Source of the DNA: Mycobacterium sp. 141
Lineage (GTDB): Bacteria; Actinomycetota; Actinomycetes; Mycobacteriales; Mycobacteriaceae
DNA length: 64,000 nucleotides
NCBI RefSeq assembly: GCF_000382405.1
Contig: NZ_KB908255.1
Location: 1-64,000, forward strand
Direction of reading: 5' to 3'
Below are positions 36,976 through 47,259 of this stretch, one piece after another (position 1 is the stretch's first letter; the number at the start of each line of letters is the position of its first letter). A model generated the notes under the pieces. It saw nothing but the letters and a program-made list of their open reading frames with translations, was not told the DNA's origin and did no database searches. The position numbers and the translations under genes were made by a program.

Positions 36976-37728
36976 TTAGTGGTGGAGGATCTTGCCGAGA
37001 AAGTCTTTCGCCCGATCCGATTGCGGGTTGTCGAAGAATGCCGTGGGTTCGGAGTCCTCGACGATCGCGCCGTCGGCCATGAACACCACCCGGTTTGACG
37101 CCCGGCGGGCGAAACCCATCTCGTGGGTCACGACGACCATCGTCATGCCCTCTTGCGCCAGTGCCGTCATCACCGCGAGCACCTCGTTGATCATCTCCGG
37201 ATCCAGCGCGCTGGTCGGCTCATCGAACAGCATGACCTTCGGATGCATCGCCAGCGAGCGTGCGATCGCCACCCGCTGCTGCTGGCCGCCGGAGAGCTGC
37301 GCCGGATATTTGTCGGCCTGATCGGCCACCCCGACGCGTTCCAGCAACGCCATCGCAGACTCGCGGGCCTTCGCCTTGGAAGTCTTGCGCACCTTGGTCG
37401 GGCCGAGCGTTACGTTCTCCAGGATCGTCTTGTGTGCGAACAGGTTGAACGACTGGAACACCATTCCGACGTCGGAGCGCAACTGCGCGAGCCGGCGGCC
37501 CTCGTTCGGTAGTAGCTGACCATCGACGGTGATGGTGCCCGTATCAATGGTTTCCAGTCGATTGATGGTGCGGCACAACGTCGATTTGCCCGAGCCTGAC
37601 GGTCCCAGGACCACCACCACCTGACCGCGGCCGACATCGAGGTTGATGTCCTTCAGTACGTGCAGGGAACCGAAATGCTTGTTGACGCCCTGCATCGAGA
37701 TCATCGGGACCGAAGTCGCGGTGGACAT
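36976..37728 (-). CDS. gluA: Glutamate-type ABC transporter ATPase GluA
   Basis: The 250-residue ATP-binding subunit has Walker [10 protein letters not shown], signature LSGGQQQR, Walker [13 protein letters not shown] and switch histidine in VVTHEMGF. It is the first gene of gluABCD. The ATG start MSTATSV gives family length; the longer frame upstream runs through sequence antisense to miaB. It is divergent from miaB. Confidence 0.94.
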   Translation of the reverse strand: MSTATSVPMISMQGVNKHFGSLHVLKDINLDVGRGQVVVVLGPSGSGKSTLCRTINRLETIDTGTITVDGQLLPNEGRRLAQLRSDVGMVFQSFNLFAHKTILENVTLGPTKVRKTSKAKARESAMALLERVGVADQADKYPAQLSGGQQQRVAIARSLAMHPKVMLFDEPTSALDPEMINEVLAVMTALAQEGMTMVVVTHEMGFARRASNRVVFMADGAIVEDSEPTAFFDNPQSDRAKDFLGKILHH

Positions 37729-37760
37729 GGGTGCAGACCCTACCCAGGGAACGCTCAGCT

Positions 37761-37780
37761 GGGGGCGTATCAGCGCCCCC
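37761..37780. promoter_or_regulatory. GC hairpin in the gluA/miaB divergent region
   Basis: GGGGGCG (37761-37767) pairs with CGCCCCC (37774-37780) around six bases. It lies five bases before the first possible miaB ATG and 33 bases upstream of gluA. In a miaB transcript it would hide that upstream ATG, which favours a later start. Confidence 0.35.
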
Positions 37781-37794
37781 GTAACATGTTCGTC

Positions 37795-39399
37795 GTGACT
37801 TCCACGGTGGCGCGCGGCGCTCAGACACCCCACGAGGGGGAGTCCGGTGTGCGTACCTACCAGGTCCGCACGTACGGCTGCCAGATGAATGTGCACGATT
37901 CGGAACGGCTGTCCGGTCTGCTCGAATCCGCTGGTTACCGGCGTGCCGCCGACGACGCCGACGCCGACATCGTCGTGTTCAACACGTGCGCCGTGCGGGA
38001 GAACGCCGACAACAAGCTGTACGGAAACCTGAGCCATCTGGCCCCGCGCAAGCAGTCCGATCCGAACATGCAGATCGCCGTGGGCGGCTGCCTGGCGCAG
38101 AAGGATCGCGACGCGGTGCTGAAGAAAGCCCCGTGGGTCGATGTGGTCTTCGGCACCCACAACATCGGTTCACTGCCGACCCTGCTGGAACGTGCCCGGC
38201 ACAACCGCGAAGCCCAGGTCGAGATCGTCGACGCGCTCAAGGAGTTTCCGTCGACCTTGCCGGCAGCGCGGGAATCTGCTTATGCCGCATGGGTTTCCAT
38301 TTCCGTCGGGTGCAACAACACCTGCACGTTCTGCATCGTGCCGTCGCTTCGCGGCAAGGAGGTCGACCGCCGACCGGGCGACATCCTGAGCGAGGTGCAG
38401 ACATTGGTCGACCAGGGTGTGATCGAGATCACGCTGCTCGGTCAGAATGTCAACGCCTACGGCGTGTCGTTTGCTACGGACGAGCGCTTGCGCGAGGACC
38501 CGACCAACTGGGACGAGCGCTTGCGCGAGGACCCGACCAACTGGGCAGAGTTGCCCCGCGATCGCGGCGCATTCTCGAAACTACTGCGGGCCTGCGGAAA
38601 CATCGACGGTCTTGAGCGGGTCCGGTTCACCTCGCCGCATCCGGCCGAGTTCACCGACGATGTCATCGAGGCGATGGCCCAGACCCCGAATGTGTGCCCG
38701 ACGTTGCACATGCCGCTGCAGTCCGGCTCGGACCGCATCCTGCGGGCCATGCGGCGGTCCTACCGGGCCGAGCGCTACCTCGGCATCATCGACAAGGTGC
38801 GTTCCGCAATCCCGCACGCCGCGATCACCACCGACATCATCGTCGGGTTCCCGGGGGAGTCCGAAGAGGACTTCCAGGCCACTCTCGACGTGGTCGAGCG
38901 GGCCCGGTTCGCGTCGGCGTTTACCTTCCAGTACTCGATCCGGCCCGGCACCCCGGCCGCCACCATGGCCGACCAACTCCCCAAACAGGTTGTCACCGAG
39001 CGCTATCAGCGCCTGATCGAACTGCAGGAGCGAATTTCCCTGCAGGAAAACGAGGCGCAGGTGGGACGCGTCGTCGAGCTGTTGGTCGCCACCGGTGAGG
39101 GCCGCAAAGACGCCGCGACCGCGCGGATGTCGGGGCGGGCCCGGGACGGCCGGCTGGTGCACTTCACGCCCGACGGCATGGCGCCCGCCGAGATCCGGCC
39201 CGGCGACATCGTGACCACCACCGTCACCGCGGCCGCTCCGCATCATCTGATTGCCGACGCGCCTGTGACACAGCACCGGCGCACCCGCGCGGGAGACGCT
39301 CATGCGGCCGGGCAGCGGCCACGCACCGGCGTGGGCCTGGGACTGCCCCGCATCGGGGCCCCGCCTGCCCAACCATTATCGGGAGGATGCAGCTGTTGA
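37795..39399 (+). CDS. miaB: tRNA-2-methylthio-N6-dimethylallyladenosine synthase MiaB
   Basis: MiaB adds the methylthio group to i6A37 of tRNA, after MiaA. The three N-terminal cluster cysteines are C29, C65 and C99, the radical-SAM triad is C173, C177 and C180 (CNNTCTFC), and a TRAM domain follows. Residues 229-239 and 240-250 are a perfect 11-residue tandem duplication beside the radical-SAM core. Starts are possible at 37786 (ATG), 37795 (GTG) and 37849 (GTG, just after GAGGGGGAG, the best ribosome site). The C-terminal 45 residues are Pro/Gly/Arg-rich. Confidence 0.94.
   Translation: MTSTVARGAQTPHEGESGVRTYQVRTYGCQMNVHDSERLSGLLESAGYRRAADDADADIVVFNTCAVRENADNKLYGNLSHLAPRKQSDPNMQIAVGGCLAQKDRDAVLKKAPWVDVVFGTHNIGSLPTLLERARHNREAQVEIVDALKEFPSTLPAARESAYAAWVSISVGCNNTCTFCIVPSLRGKEVDRRPGDILSEVQTLVDQGVIEITLLGQNVNAYGVSFATDERLREDPTNWDERLREDPTNWAELPRDRGAFSKLLRACGNIDGLERVRFTSPHPAEFTDDVIEAMAQTPNVCPTLHMPLQSGSDRILRAMRRSYRAERYLGIIDKVRSAIPHAAITTDIIVGFPGESEEDFQATLDVVERARFASAFTFQYSIRPGTPAATMADQLPKQVVTERYQRLIELQERISLQENEAQVGRVVELLVATGEGRKDAATARMSGRARDGRLVHFTPDGMAPAEIRPGDIVTTTVTAAAPHHLIADAPVTQHRRTRAGDAHAAGQRPRTGVGLGLPRIGAPPAQPLSGGCSC
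38479..38544 (+). repeat. Perfect 33-bp in-frame tandem duplication in miaB
   Basis: Bases 38479-38511 are repeated exactly at 38512-38544. Each unit encodes [11 protein letters not shown]. The lack of a single mismatch suggests a recent slippage or duplication event. It adds 11 residues to an insertion loop without breaking the frame. Confidence 0.95.
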
Positions 39400-39974
39400 C
39401 CGACGAGCACTTCGACCAGTTCAAAGGTGACCTCGACGCCGTCGAACGCAGGATGGCCCGGGAATTCGATCCTGGCAGCCGGGCTTTGGTGGTGGCGACC
39501 CTGGTGTTCGTCGTGCTGCTGTCGTTCGTTCTGCCGCACACCGGTCACAGCAAGGGCTTCGATGTTCTGGTCGGTGACGCCACGGCCGTTGCCGACGGAA
39601 TCTCACTGCCGTCGCGGGTGTTCACCTGGATGGCGCTGGTCTTCGCTGTGGGTTTCTCGACGCTGGCGCTGTTGACGCGGCGTTGGGCCTTGGCCTGGGT
39701 CGCGCTCGCCGGTTCGGCGGTGGCCAGTGCGACCGGCATGTTGGCGGTGTGGTCGCGGCAGACGGCCGTACACCATCCCGGCCCGGGTATCGGGCTGATC
39801 ATCGCGTGGATCGCCGTGATCCTGCTGACCTTCCACTGGGCCCGGGTGGTGTGGTCGAGGACGGCGGTTCAGCTGGCCGCTGAGGAAGAGCGTCGCCGCG
39901 CCGCCGCGAAACGACACCAGCGCGACCTGCTGGATGACCTCAAGCCGACCGACCCCGACAACCCGGACGCCTGA
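39387..39974 (+). CDS. Membrane protein, Rv2732c-like
   Basis: The 195-residue protein has an N-terminal helical segment ([22 protein letters not shown]), four membrane helices and a charged C-terminal tail ([20 protein letters not shown]). It corresponds by position to Rv2732c. Function is unknown. Its ATG lies inside the end of miaB (13-base overlap), so translation is coupled. Confidence 0.8.
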   Translation: MQLLTDEHFDQFKGDLDAVERRMAREFDPGSRALVVATLVFVVLLSFVLPHTGHSKGFDVLVGDATAVADGISLPSRVFTWMALVFAVGFSTLALLTRRWALAWVALAGSAVASATGMLAVWSRQTAVHHPGPGIGLIIAWIAVILLTFHWARVVWSRTAVQLAAEEERRRAAAKRHQRDLLDDLKPTDPDNPDA

Positions 39975-39999
39975 CGCGGGGGTCAGCCGAACCCCCGCC

Positions 40000-41331
40000 C
40001 TATCGGCGTTTGCCGAGCGACTCCGCGGCCGCGTCGGCCCACTGGCGCCACTGCTCGGCACTGGCCCGGGCCGCCTCGGCGTCCTTGGTCCGGCCCGCCG
40101 CCTCCGCCTTTTGTGCCTGCTTCTCGAACTGCTCGGCGCGGCTACGGAACTGATCGGCACGCGCCTTGGCCTCCGGATCGACGCCACCGGTCGGGGCATC
40201 GCGGATCTTCTTCTCGACCACCCGCAACCGGCGCTCCAACTCCGCGCTGCGTTCGCGAGGCGCCTTGCCGATCGCATCCCACTTGTCACCGATCGCACGC
40301 AGCGCGGCCCGGGCGGCGTCCAGATCGGCGGTGTCGAGTTTCTCGGCCTCGGCCAGCAGCGCTTCCTTGGCCGCAGCATTGGCCTCGAACTCGGCGTCGC
40401 GTTCGGCGTGGGCGGCGTTGCGAGCGGAGAAGAACGTGTCCTGAGCAGCCTTGAACCGCTGCCACAACGCGTCGTCGACATCCTTGGCCGCACGCCCGAC
40501 GGCCTTCCACTGGTTCAGCAGGTTGCGGAATGCGGCGCCCGTGGCACCCCAGTCCGTGGAGTCGGCCAGCTGCTCGGCCTTCTCACACAGCTCTTCCTTG
40601 GCTTGGCGGGCGCCGGCCCGGCCACGGTCGAGCTCGGCGAAATGCGCGCCGCGGCGGCGGTTGAACGTTTCCCGTGCGGCCGAATAGCGCTTCCACAGCG
40701 CATCGTCGATCTTGCGGTCCAGCCCCGTGACAGAGCGCCACTCGTCGAGGATCTCCCGCAGCCTGTCACCGGCGGCCTTCCACTGCGTGGCATTGGCGGC
40801 CAGCTCCTCGGCCTCGGCAGCCAGCGCCTCCTTGCGGGCCGTCTGCGCGGCGCGCTGCTCGTCGCGCTGTGCACGCTCGGTCGCCGCGGCGGAGTCGGCC
40901 TGGTCGAGAATCGCGGCGAGCCGTGAACTCAACGCGTCAACATCCCCGAGAACTGCTGCGGTGGGCAGGGTTTCGGCCAGTGCCGCGGCGGCCGACTTGA
41001 TCTTGCGGGCATCCCCGGTGCCCGAGGACAGTCGGTGTTCAAGCAGCCCGACCTCAGTATGCAGATCATCGAAGCGGCGGCCGAAATGTGCGAACGCCGA
41101 CTCGTTGTCGCCGGCCTGCCAGGACCCGATGATCCGTTCACCGGACCCGCTGATGAGCCACACCGTGCCGTCGGGATCAACCCGGCCGAACCGGTGGGGA
41201 TCGCTGGCCGGCGCCACGGGAACAACCGGGGCGGTCGTGGTGGGGTGGGGAACGGGACGCGGCGACCCGGGCCGGGGGATGGGTTTCGGAGTGGGTTTGG
41301 GGGTGTGCCCGCCTGGCTCGCTGGTGGTCAT
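40000..41331 (-). CDS. DUF349 repeat protein
   Basis: The 443-residue soluble protein starts with a Pro/Thr-rich segment, then a small beta domain ([21 protein letters not shown]) and a long series of DUF349 helical repeats with recurring motifs such as [22 protein letters not shown] and [20 protein letters not shown]. It resembles Rv2731. Function is unknown. The ATG at 41331, preceded by GGGAG, was chosen over an ATG at 41409. Confidence 0.85.
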   Translation of the reverse strand: MTTSEPGGHTPKPTPKPIPRPGSPRPVPHPTTTAPVVPVAPASDPHRFGRVDPDGTVWLISGSGERIIGSWQAGDNESAFAHFGRRFDDLHTEVGLLEHRLSSGTGDARKIKSAAAALAETLPTAAVLGDVDALSSRLAAILDQADSAAATERAQRDEQRAAQTARKEALAAEAEELAANATQWKAAGDRLREILDEWRSVTGLDRKIDDALWKRYSAARETFNRRRGAHFAELDRGRAGARQAKEELCEKAEQLADSTDWGATGAAFRNLLNQWKAVGRAAKDVDDALWQRFKAAQDTFFSARNAAHAERDAEFEANAAAKEALLAEAEKLDTADLDAARAALRAIGDKWDAIGKAPRERSAELERRLRVVEKKIRDAPTGGVDPEAKARADQFRSRAEQFEKQAQKAEAAGRTKDAEAARASAEQWRQWADAAAESLGKRR

Positions 41332-41559
41332 ATCGGCTCCCTGTACTTCCCCGCGGTCGACCCGCGCATCTGCCGCGCGACGCGGCGCCCAATAGCTGTC
41401 AGTGTTCATCGCTATTCAAGCAGGTCGGCTTGCGCCATGCCCATGCCTTTCGGGTCAATGGGCTGACAAACTCGCGGTCGGCACCTGTGAGCATGGGATG
41501 ACGAGGACTGATGGCCAGGCCTGCCGGCCGCGGCGGCGGTGGCTGCGCACTAGTTTGGG

Positions 41560-42249
41560 GTGGTGCTGAGCGCCATCGCAATCGTCCCGTCGGCGCCGAT
41601 CCTGGTACCCGAGCTGATGGGTGCGGCCGCTGATGAACTGACCGACCTCCGCGCGGCCGTCGTCGCGGCAGCCCACACGCTGCCAGCCCGTTGGGTGGTT
41701 GTCGGAGTCGGGAGCGCCGACACCGTCATCGGTCCCGACCTGGCCGGCACGTTCGCCGGCTACGGCGTTGACGTGGCGGTCGCGCTGCAACCCCGCGGCC
41801 CGAAAACGCCGACTGAATTACCGCTCTGCGCGCTCGTCGCCGGCTGGATCAGGGACAAGGCGAGCCCCGAAGCGCGCGCCGAGGTGCGGGTGTACGCGCG
41901 CTCGCATCCTGTTGACGTGGTACTGGCACGCGGCCGCCGGCTGCGTGCCCTGATCGACGAATCGGCGGACCCGGTCGGCGTGCTGGTCGTGGCCGACGGC
42001 GCACACACGCTTACTGCGGCGGCGCCGGGCGGCTACGACCCGGAGTCCGGTGTGGTGCAGCGTGCCCTCGACGATGCCCTGGCCCGCGGCGATGCCGCGG
42101 CCCTGCTCAGGCTCCCCGAGTCGATCGTGGGCCGGGTCGCGTATCAGGTGCTGGCCGGGCTCACCGAGCCTGCCCCTGCCGGGGCGCGTGAGCTCTACCG
42201 CGGAGCGCCCTACGGCGTCGGGTACTTCGTCGGGGTGTGGCACCCGTGA
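41560..42249 (+). CDS. Class III extradiol dioxygenase-like protein (Rv2728c-like)
   Basis: The 229-residue Ala-rich protein has a fold-like layout of class III extradiol ring-cleavage dioxygenases ([14 protein letters not shown] at the start, [15 protein letters not shown] in the middle, then [11 protein letters not shown] and [13 protein letters not shown]). The metal ligands of true dioxygenases are not clear, so catalysis is doubtful. GTG codons at 41560 and 41563 are both possible. It overlaps miaA by four bases (GTGA). Confidence 0.78.
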   Translation: MVLSAIAIVPSAPILVPELMGAAADELTDLRAAVVAAAHTLPARWVVVGVGSADTVIGPDLAGTFAGYGVDVAVALQPRGPKTPTELPLCALVAGWIRDKASPEARAEVRVYARSHPVDVVLARGRRLRALIDESADPVGVLVVADGAHTLTAAAPGGYDPESGVVQRALDDALARGDAAALLRLPESIVGRVAYQVLAGLTEPAPAGARELYRGAPYGVGYFVGVWHP

Positions 42250-43163
42250 GGCCGATAGCGATCATCGGGCCGACCGGAACCGGCAAGTCCGCGTTGGCGC
42301 TGGCTCTGGCCGAGAGATTGAGCGGCAAGATCGGCGTCGAAATAGTGAATGCCGATGCCATGCAGCTCTACCGTGGCATGGACATCGGCACCGCCAAACT
42401 GACAGTCGCCGAACGCCGCGGCATCCCGCATCACCAACTCGACGTGCTCGAGGTCACCGAGACCGCCACAGTGGCTCGCTACCAGCAGGCTGCGGCGGCG
42501 GACGTGGAAGCCATCGCGGCGCGCGGCGCGGTGCCCGTCATCGTCGGCGGTTCGATGCTCTACGTCCAGTCGCTGCTGGACGAGTGGGCGTTTCCGGCCA
42601 CCGACCCCGCGGTGCGGGCACGGTGGGAGGAGCGGCTGGCCGAGATCGGGGTGGCGGCCCTGCACGCCGAGCTGACCGAGGTCGATCCCGCGGCAGGGGC
42701 TTCGATCCTGCCCACCGACGGCAGACGGATTGTGCGGGCGCTGGAGGTGGTGGAGCTGACCGGGCAGCCGTTCGCGGCGTCCGCACCGCGCATCGGGGTG
42801 CCCCGCTGGGACACTGCGATCATCGGATTGGACTGGGACACCACAGTCCTCGACGAGCGGCTGGCGCAGCGCACCGACAAGATGTTCGCCGACGGTCTGG
42901 TGGACGAGGTGCGGGCGCTGCGCGAGCGCGGTTTACGCGACGGTGTGACGGCCGCGCGGGCGCTGGGGTACGCCCAGGTGCTGGCCGACCTCGACGCCGG
43001 CGGCGACGGTTCGGCCGCTGCGGAGCCGACGTTCATCGGCACCCGCCGCTATGTGCGTAGGCAGCGGTCCTGGTTCCGCAGGGATCACCGGGTGGCGTGG
43101 CTGGACGGCGCCTCCGACGCGACGGTCGAGCACGCCGAGCGGATCTGGCGACACGTATCCTGA
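42246..43163 (+). CDS. miaA: tRNA dimethylallyltransferase MiaA
   Basis: MiaA attaches the dimethylallyl group to A37 of tRNAs reading U-starting codons; MiaB then acts on the product. The 305-residue enzyme has P-loop GPTGTGKS at 8-15, [15 protein letters not shown] and the C-terminal [15 protein letters not shown] tRNA-binding stretch. The GTG at 42246 forms a GTGA overlap with the previous stop; another GTG at 42237 is possible. dapF begins five bases later. Confidence 0.95.
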   Translation: MRPIAIIGPTGTGKSALALALAERLSGKIGVEIVNADAMQLYRGMDIGTAKLTVAERRGIPHHQLDVLEVTETATVARYQQAAAADVEAIAARGAVPVIVGGSMLYVQSLLDEWAFPATDPAVRARWEERLAEIGVAALHAELTEVDPAAGASILPTDGRRIVRALEVVELTGQPFAASAPRIGVPRWDTAIIGLDWDTTVLDERLAQRTDKMFADGLVDEVRALRERGLRDGVTAARALGYAQVLADLDAGGDGSAAAEPTFIGTRRYVRRQRSWFRRDHRVAWLDGASDATVEHAERIWRHVS

Positions 43164-43167
43164 TCAG

Positions 43168-44049
43168 GTGATCTTCGGCGGCGTGAGTTTCGTGAAAGGC
43201 CACGGCACCCAGAACGATTTCGTGGTGCTGCCCGACCTCGACGCGCGCCTGTCGCTGCAGCCCGACGCCGTGGCCGCGCTGTGCGACCGCCGACGCGGTC
43301 TGGGCGCTGACGGCGTACTGCGGGTGACCACGGCCGGCGCCGCCCTGGCTGCCGGCGTTTTCGACCGGTTACCCGACGGCGTTGCGGCCGACGACTGGTA
43401 CATGGACTACCGCAATGCCGACGGCTCCATCGCACAGATGTGCGGCAACGGGGTCCGCGTGTTCGCCCACTACCTGAAGGCCTCGGGCCTGGAGGCCGCC
43501 GACGAGTTCGTCGTCGGCTCGCTGGCGGGGCCGCGCCCGGTGGTGCTGCACCACGCCGACGCCGACACAGCCGAGGTCACCGTCGAGATGGGCAAGGCCA
43601 ACCGGTTCGGCATCGGCTCGGCCGTGGTCGGCGGCCGCAGCTTCTCGGGCCTGGCCGTCGATGTCGGTAATCCCCACTTGGCCTGCGTGGGGATCGATCA
43701 GGCGGATCTGGCTGCCCTCGACGTGGGTTCGCCGGTGTCATTCGACTCTGCGCTGTTCCCCGACGGTGTCAACGTCGAGATATTGACCGCGCCGGTCGAT
43801 GGCGTCGTGAGTATGCGGGTACACGAACGCGGGGTCGGCGAGACGCGATCCTGCGGCACCGGAACCGTCGCCGCAACGGTGGCTGCGCTGGCACATCACG
43901 GTGCCGACACGGGGACCCTGCAGGTGCGCATACCCGGCGGGGAAGTGAGTGTGACCGTCACCGAATCCACCAGCTATCTGCGGGGACCGTCGGTCCTGGT
44001 GGCGCGCGGCGAACTGTCCGAGGCCTGGTGGAACACTGCGCACGCGTAA
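43168..44049 (+). CDS. dapF: Diaminopimelate epimerase DapF
   Basis: The 293-residue cofactor-independent racemase converts LL- to meso-diaminopimelate for lysine and peptidoglycan. The two catalytic cysteines are C92 in MCGNGVRVF and C229 in [18 protein letters not shown] near the start and NPHL in the middle are family motifs. The GTG start is placed four bases after the miaA stop. It works in the same pathway as dapA at the window's start. Confidence 0.95.
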   Translation: MIFGGVSFVKGHGTQNDFVVLPDLDARLSLQPDAVAALCDRRRGLGADGVLRVTTAGAALAAGVFDRLPDGVAADDWYMDYRNADGSIAQMCGNGVRVFAHYLKASGLEAADEFVVGSLAGPRPVVLHHADADTAEVTVEMGKANRFGIGSAVVGGRSFSGLAVDVGNPHLACVGIDQADLAALDVGSPVSFDSALFPDGVNVEILTAPVDGVVSMRVHERGVGETRSCGTGTVAATVAALAHHGADTGTLQVRIPGGEVSVTVTESTSYLRGPSVLVARGELSEAWWNTAHA

Positions 44050-44094
44050 TTGGGGTGCGGACCGGGTGGTCGACGTGACAATCTGGAAGCACAT

Positions 44095-45495
44095 ATGACG
44101 TACCCACAGACACCCAGCACCGGTGAACTTGCCCTCCAGGATCGCGCCTCACTGCGCCGCGTCGCCGGGCTATCCACAGAACTGACCGACGTCTCCGAGG
44201 TCGAATACCGACAGCTACGGCTGGAACGAGTCGTGCTCGTCGGCGTGTGGACCGACGGCACCTCGGCCGACGCCGACGCCAGCCTGGCCGAGTTGGCGGC
44301 GCTGGCCGAGACCGCGGGCTCAGAGGTCCTCGAAGGGCTCATCCAGCGTCGCGACAAGCCCGATCCGTCCACCTACATCGGTTCCGGTAAGGCCGCCGAG
44401 TTGCGCGAGGTGGTGCTGGCGACCGGGGCCGACACCGTGATCTGCGACGGCGAGCTCTCGCCGGCTCAGCTGAACTCCCTGGAAAAGGTGGTCAAGGTCA
44501 AGGTCATCGACCGCACCGCGCTGATCCTCGACATCTTCGCCCAGCACGCGACCAGCCGCGAGGGCAAGGCGCAGGTGTCGCTGGCCCAGATGGAGTACAT
44601 GCTCCCGCGGCTGCGCGGCTGGGGCGAGTCGATGTCCCGGCAGGCCGGCGGTCGAGCCGGCGGTGCCGGCGGCGGCGTCGGGACCCGCGGTCCGGGCGAG
44701 ACCAAGATCGAGACCGACCGCCGGCGGATCCGCGAGCGCATGTCCAAGCTGCGCCGCGAGATTCGCGACATGAAGAAGGTCCGTGACACCCAGCGCAGTC
44801 GCCGGCTGACCTCCGACGTCGCGTCGGTGGCGATCGTCGGCTACACCAACGCCGGTAAGTCGAGCCTGCTCAACGCGTTGACCGGGGCCGGGGTGCTGGT
44901 GGAGAACGCGTTGTTCGCCACCCTCGAACCCACCTCGCGCCGTGGGGAATTCGACGACGGACGCCCGTTCGTGCTGACCGACACCGTCGGGTTCGTGCGG
45001 CACCTGCCCACGCAGTTGGTGGAAGCGTTCCGGTCCACCCTCGAAGAGGTCGTGGACGCCGACCTGCTCGTGCACGTGGTCGACGGCTCCGATGCCAACC
45101 CGCTGGCTCAGATCAGCGCGGTGCGGCAGGTGATCAGCGACGTGATCGCCGAGCACGACGGGCGCCGGGCGCCGGAACTACTGGTGGTCAACAAGATCGA
45201 TGCCACAGGGGACTTGGCGTTGGCCCAGCTGCGCCGTGCGCTGCCCGACGCGGTATTCGTCTCGGCGCACTCCGGTGACGGGTTGGACCGGCTGCGGCAA
45301 CGGATGGGGGAGTTGGTCGAGCCGACAGACACCATGGTCGACGTGACCATCCCGTACGAGCGTGGCGACCTGATGGCCAAACTGCACGCCGAGGGCCGCA
45401 TCGACGCCACCGAACACGGCACCGACGGCACCAGGGTCAAAGCGCGCGTGCCGATCCCGTTGGCGGCGAGCCTGCGCGAGTTCGCGACGTTCTGA
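44095..45495 (+). CDS. hflX: Ribosome-associated GTPase HflX
   Basis: The 466-residue HflX has the N-terminal nucleotide-binding domain (YIGSGKAAEL near 94-103), a Gly/Arg-rich linker with GPGETKIETDRR, and the G domain with G1 GYTNAGKSS at 249-257, DTVGFVRHLP and NKID. In mycobacteria HflX splits or rescues stalled ribosomes and affects macrolide tolerance. The ATG start MTYPQTPS lies 45 bases after dapF. Confidence 0.95.
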   Translation: MTYPQTPSTGELALQDRASLRRVAGLSTELTDVSEVEYRQLRLERVVLVGVWTDGTSADADASLAELAALAETAGSEVLEGLIQRRDKPDPSTYIGSGKAAELREVVLATGADTVICDGELSPAQLNSLEKVVKVKVIDRTALILDIFAQHATSREGKAQVSLAQMEYMLPRLRGWGESMSRQAGGRAGGAGGGVGTRGPGETKIETDRRRIRERMSKLRREIRDMKKVRDTQRSRRLTSDVASVAIVGYTNAGKSSLLNALTGAGVLVENALFATLEPTSRRGEFDDGRPFVLTDTVGFVRHLPTQLVEAFRSTLEEVVDADLLVHVVDGSDANPLAQISAVRQVISDVIAEHDGRRAPELLVVNKIDATGDLALAQLRRALPDAVFVSAHSGDGLDRLRQRMGELVEPTDTMVDVTIPYERGDLMAKLHAEGRIDATEHGTDGTRVKARVPIPLAASLREFATF

Positions 45496-45510
45496 GAGCC
45501 GACTCGCGGA

Positions 45511-47052
45511 TCAGGCCGCGGGCTTGGCTACCTTGGTGCCGCCGTCGTCCTTGTGGGTGGTCTTGATGCCGGTGCTGCTCTTGGGGGTGACCTTGGTGCC
45601 GTCCTGACCGAGCGACTTGCGCACTGTGCTGCCGAGTGACTTCGCCAGGTCATGGACCGGATGTTCGTTGACTCCCAACGTCTTCCGCAGCGACGGCCGG
45701 TCCGTTTGGGTGGCCGCGGCAGCGGTTCCGGTTGCGCCCTTGGTGGGTTTGGCGATGGCGCTGAGCCGTGGCGACGGCTTGAGATCGGTTGTGGCGGTTA
45801 CTTTTTGGACGTCCGGTGTGCTGGTGGCCGTGATCGGGGCGGGTGCGGTGTCGGTGGTGGTCGGCGCTGTGATCACGGTTTGGGTGGGGTCGGTCCATCC
45901 GGGTAGCGGGGCGAGCCCGGGTTGGCTCGCGGCGGCGATGCCTTCGGGGATATCGTTGACGAGGTCAACGGCCAGCGTGACAGGGTTGATCTTCGGGACC
46001 AGCTGAAACGGCGTCGGAGTTCCGTAATCGCTTCTGTCGTAGCCGGTTTCGATGAGTGTCTGCACCGTCGGGGAGATCAGGTTGACGACCGGCACCACGA
46101 TCTCGGACGTGCCGGTCGCCGCGCCGAGGTCGAGTAAGGGCTGCATGATCGGGAGGTATTTCGCCGGCAGCGTGATGTAGTAGGTGTCGCCCTCTTGCTG
46201 ACAGTGGGTCGCCTCACTGCAGTCGGCCTTGGCGTTGGCCACTGCGGCCTGTACCTGTTCAGGCGTGTAGCCGTAGGGCGTGGCCGACGCCGGGTCGGTT
46301 CCATCAGGTGCCAGATAGGTGCCGTGGACGTACCCGAACCCGGCGAGCGCGTTGGCCATGGCCAATGGGTTGAGCACCCACGACGGAGCATCCGAGACAC
46401 CGTCGTACTGCAATGCGATGTCGTAGGTCGTGATGCCGGTGTCGGTGGGAGTCGGCTGGCCGAACGTTGCATCCAGCACCGGCACCGTTCCGAGCATCGC
46501 GAGCCGTTCGAACAGCCCGCCGTTCGGCCGGTTCGGGTCGCCGATCAGGACGAACGTCAGGTCGTCCTTCTGGTCGGTAGGCAGATCGGCCAACTGACCC
46601 TTGACGATGCCGGCAACAGTGGCGCCTTGCGAATAGCCGAAGACGATGACCGGGTGGTCGTCGGTCGGATTGTTGGACCCCACGAGCTGGCTGGTCAGGC
46701 TGGTCACGCCGCTGGCCACTGAGACGTTCCACTTCGCGCCTTGCAAACCGCCCCAGCCAGGGAATGGAAACGGCCAGAACTGGGCGATGTAGGGCACCGG
46801 CACCGGCGTCGTGCATCCATCCGCCCCGCAGGTACCGCCCGGCTCCACGTAGTAGGCGACAGCATTGCCCATGTAATTGTCGGAATCCTTCGGGTTCGGT
46901 GTCCCGGTACCCGGGACCACCAACGGCGTCACCGCGGCATTCAGTGCGACCTCGGCCGCCAGCGTCGTCGTCACCCCGAGGACCGCGGAACCGAACATCG
47001 CCACGCCAGCCACCAGCAGGGAACGGGTCATAGAACTAGCTGAGATCCGCAT
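45511..47052 (-). CDS. Secreted PE-PPE-domain alpha/beta hydrolase
   Basis: The 513-residue protein has a signal peptide (SLLVAGVAMFGSAVLG), a PE-PPE-type hydrolase domain (VPGTGTPNPKDSDNY near 46-60, nucleophile S141 in GYSQGA, LIGDPNRPNGG) and a long Thr/Pro/Lys-rich tail from about residue 390. PE-PPE domains are serine esterases related to cutinase. No PE or PPE N-terminus is present. A GGGGAG ribosome site supports the ATG. It may act in the cell envelope on lipid esters, by inference. Confidence 0.85.
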   Translation of the reverse strand: MRISASSMTRSLLVAGVAMFGSAVLGVTTTLAAEVALNAAVTPLVVPGTGTPNPKDSDNYMGNAVAYYVEPGGTCGADGCTTPVPVPYIAQFWPFPFPGWGGLQGAKWNVSVASGVTSLTSQLVGSNNPTDDHPVIVFGYSQGATVAGIVKGQLADLPTDQKDDLTFVLIGDPNRPNGGLFERLAMLGTVPVLDATFGQPTPTDTGITTYDIALQYDGVSDAPSWVLNPLAMANALAGFGYVHGTYLAPDGTDPASATPYGYTPEQVQAAVANAKADCSEATHCQQEGDTYYITLPAKYLPIMQPLLDLGAATGTSEIVVPVVNLISPTVQTLIETGYDRSDYGTPTPFQLVPKINPVTLAVDLVNDIPEGIAAASQPGLAPLPGWTDPTQTVITAPTTTDTAPAPITATSTPDVQKVTATTDLKPSPRLSAIAKPTKGATGTAAAATQTDRPSLRKTLGVNEHPVHDLAKSLGSTVRKSLGQDGTKVTPKSSTGIKTTHKDDGGTKVAKPAA

Positions 47053-47259
47053 CCGGTCGTCTCCCCTTCCGCTGACGCCGACATCAGCGCTCACGGGATT
47101 TTTGCATCGTGACGCAACGAGCACATAGAAATCGAGCGAACCTGCCGGTATTGGCTTGCGCGGTGAACACGACACGGCCCGCCCACCTCCAGTGTGGCCG
47201 ACCATCCGGTTGGTATAGGTTGGGCCCAAGTTCGAAAACCCGGTACCGGAGGTCACACC

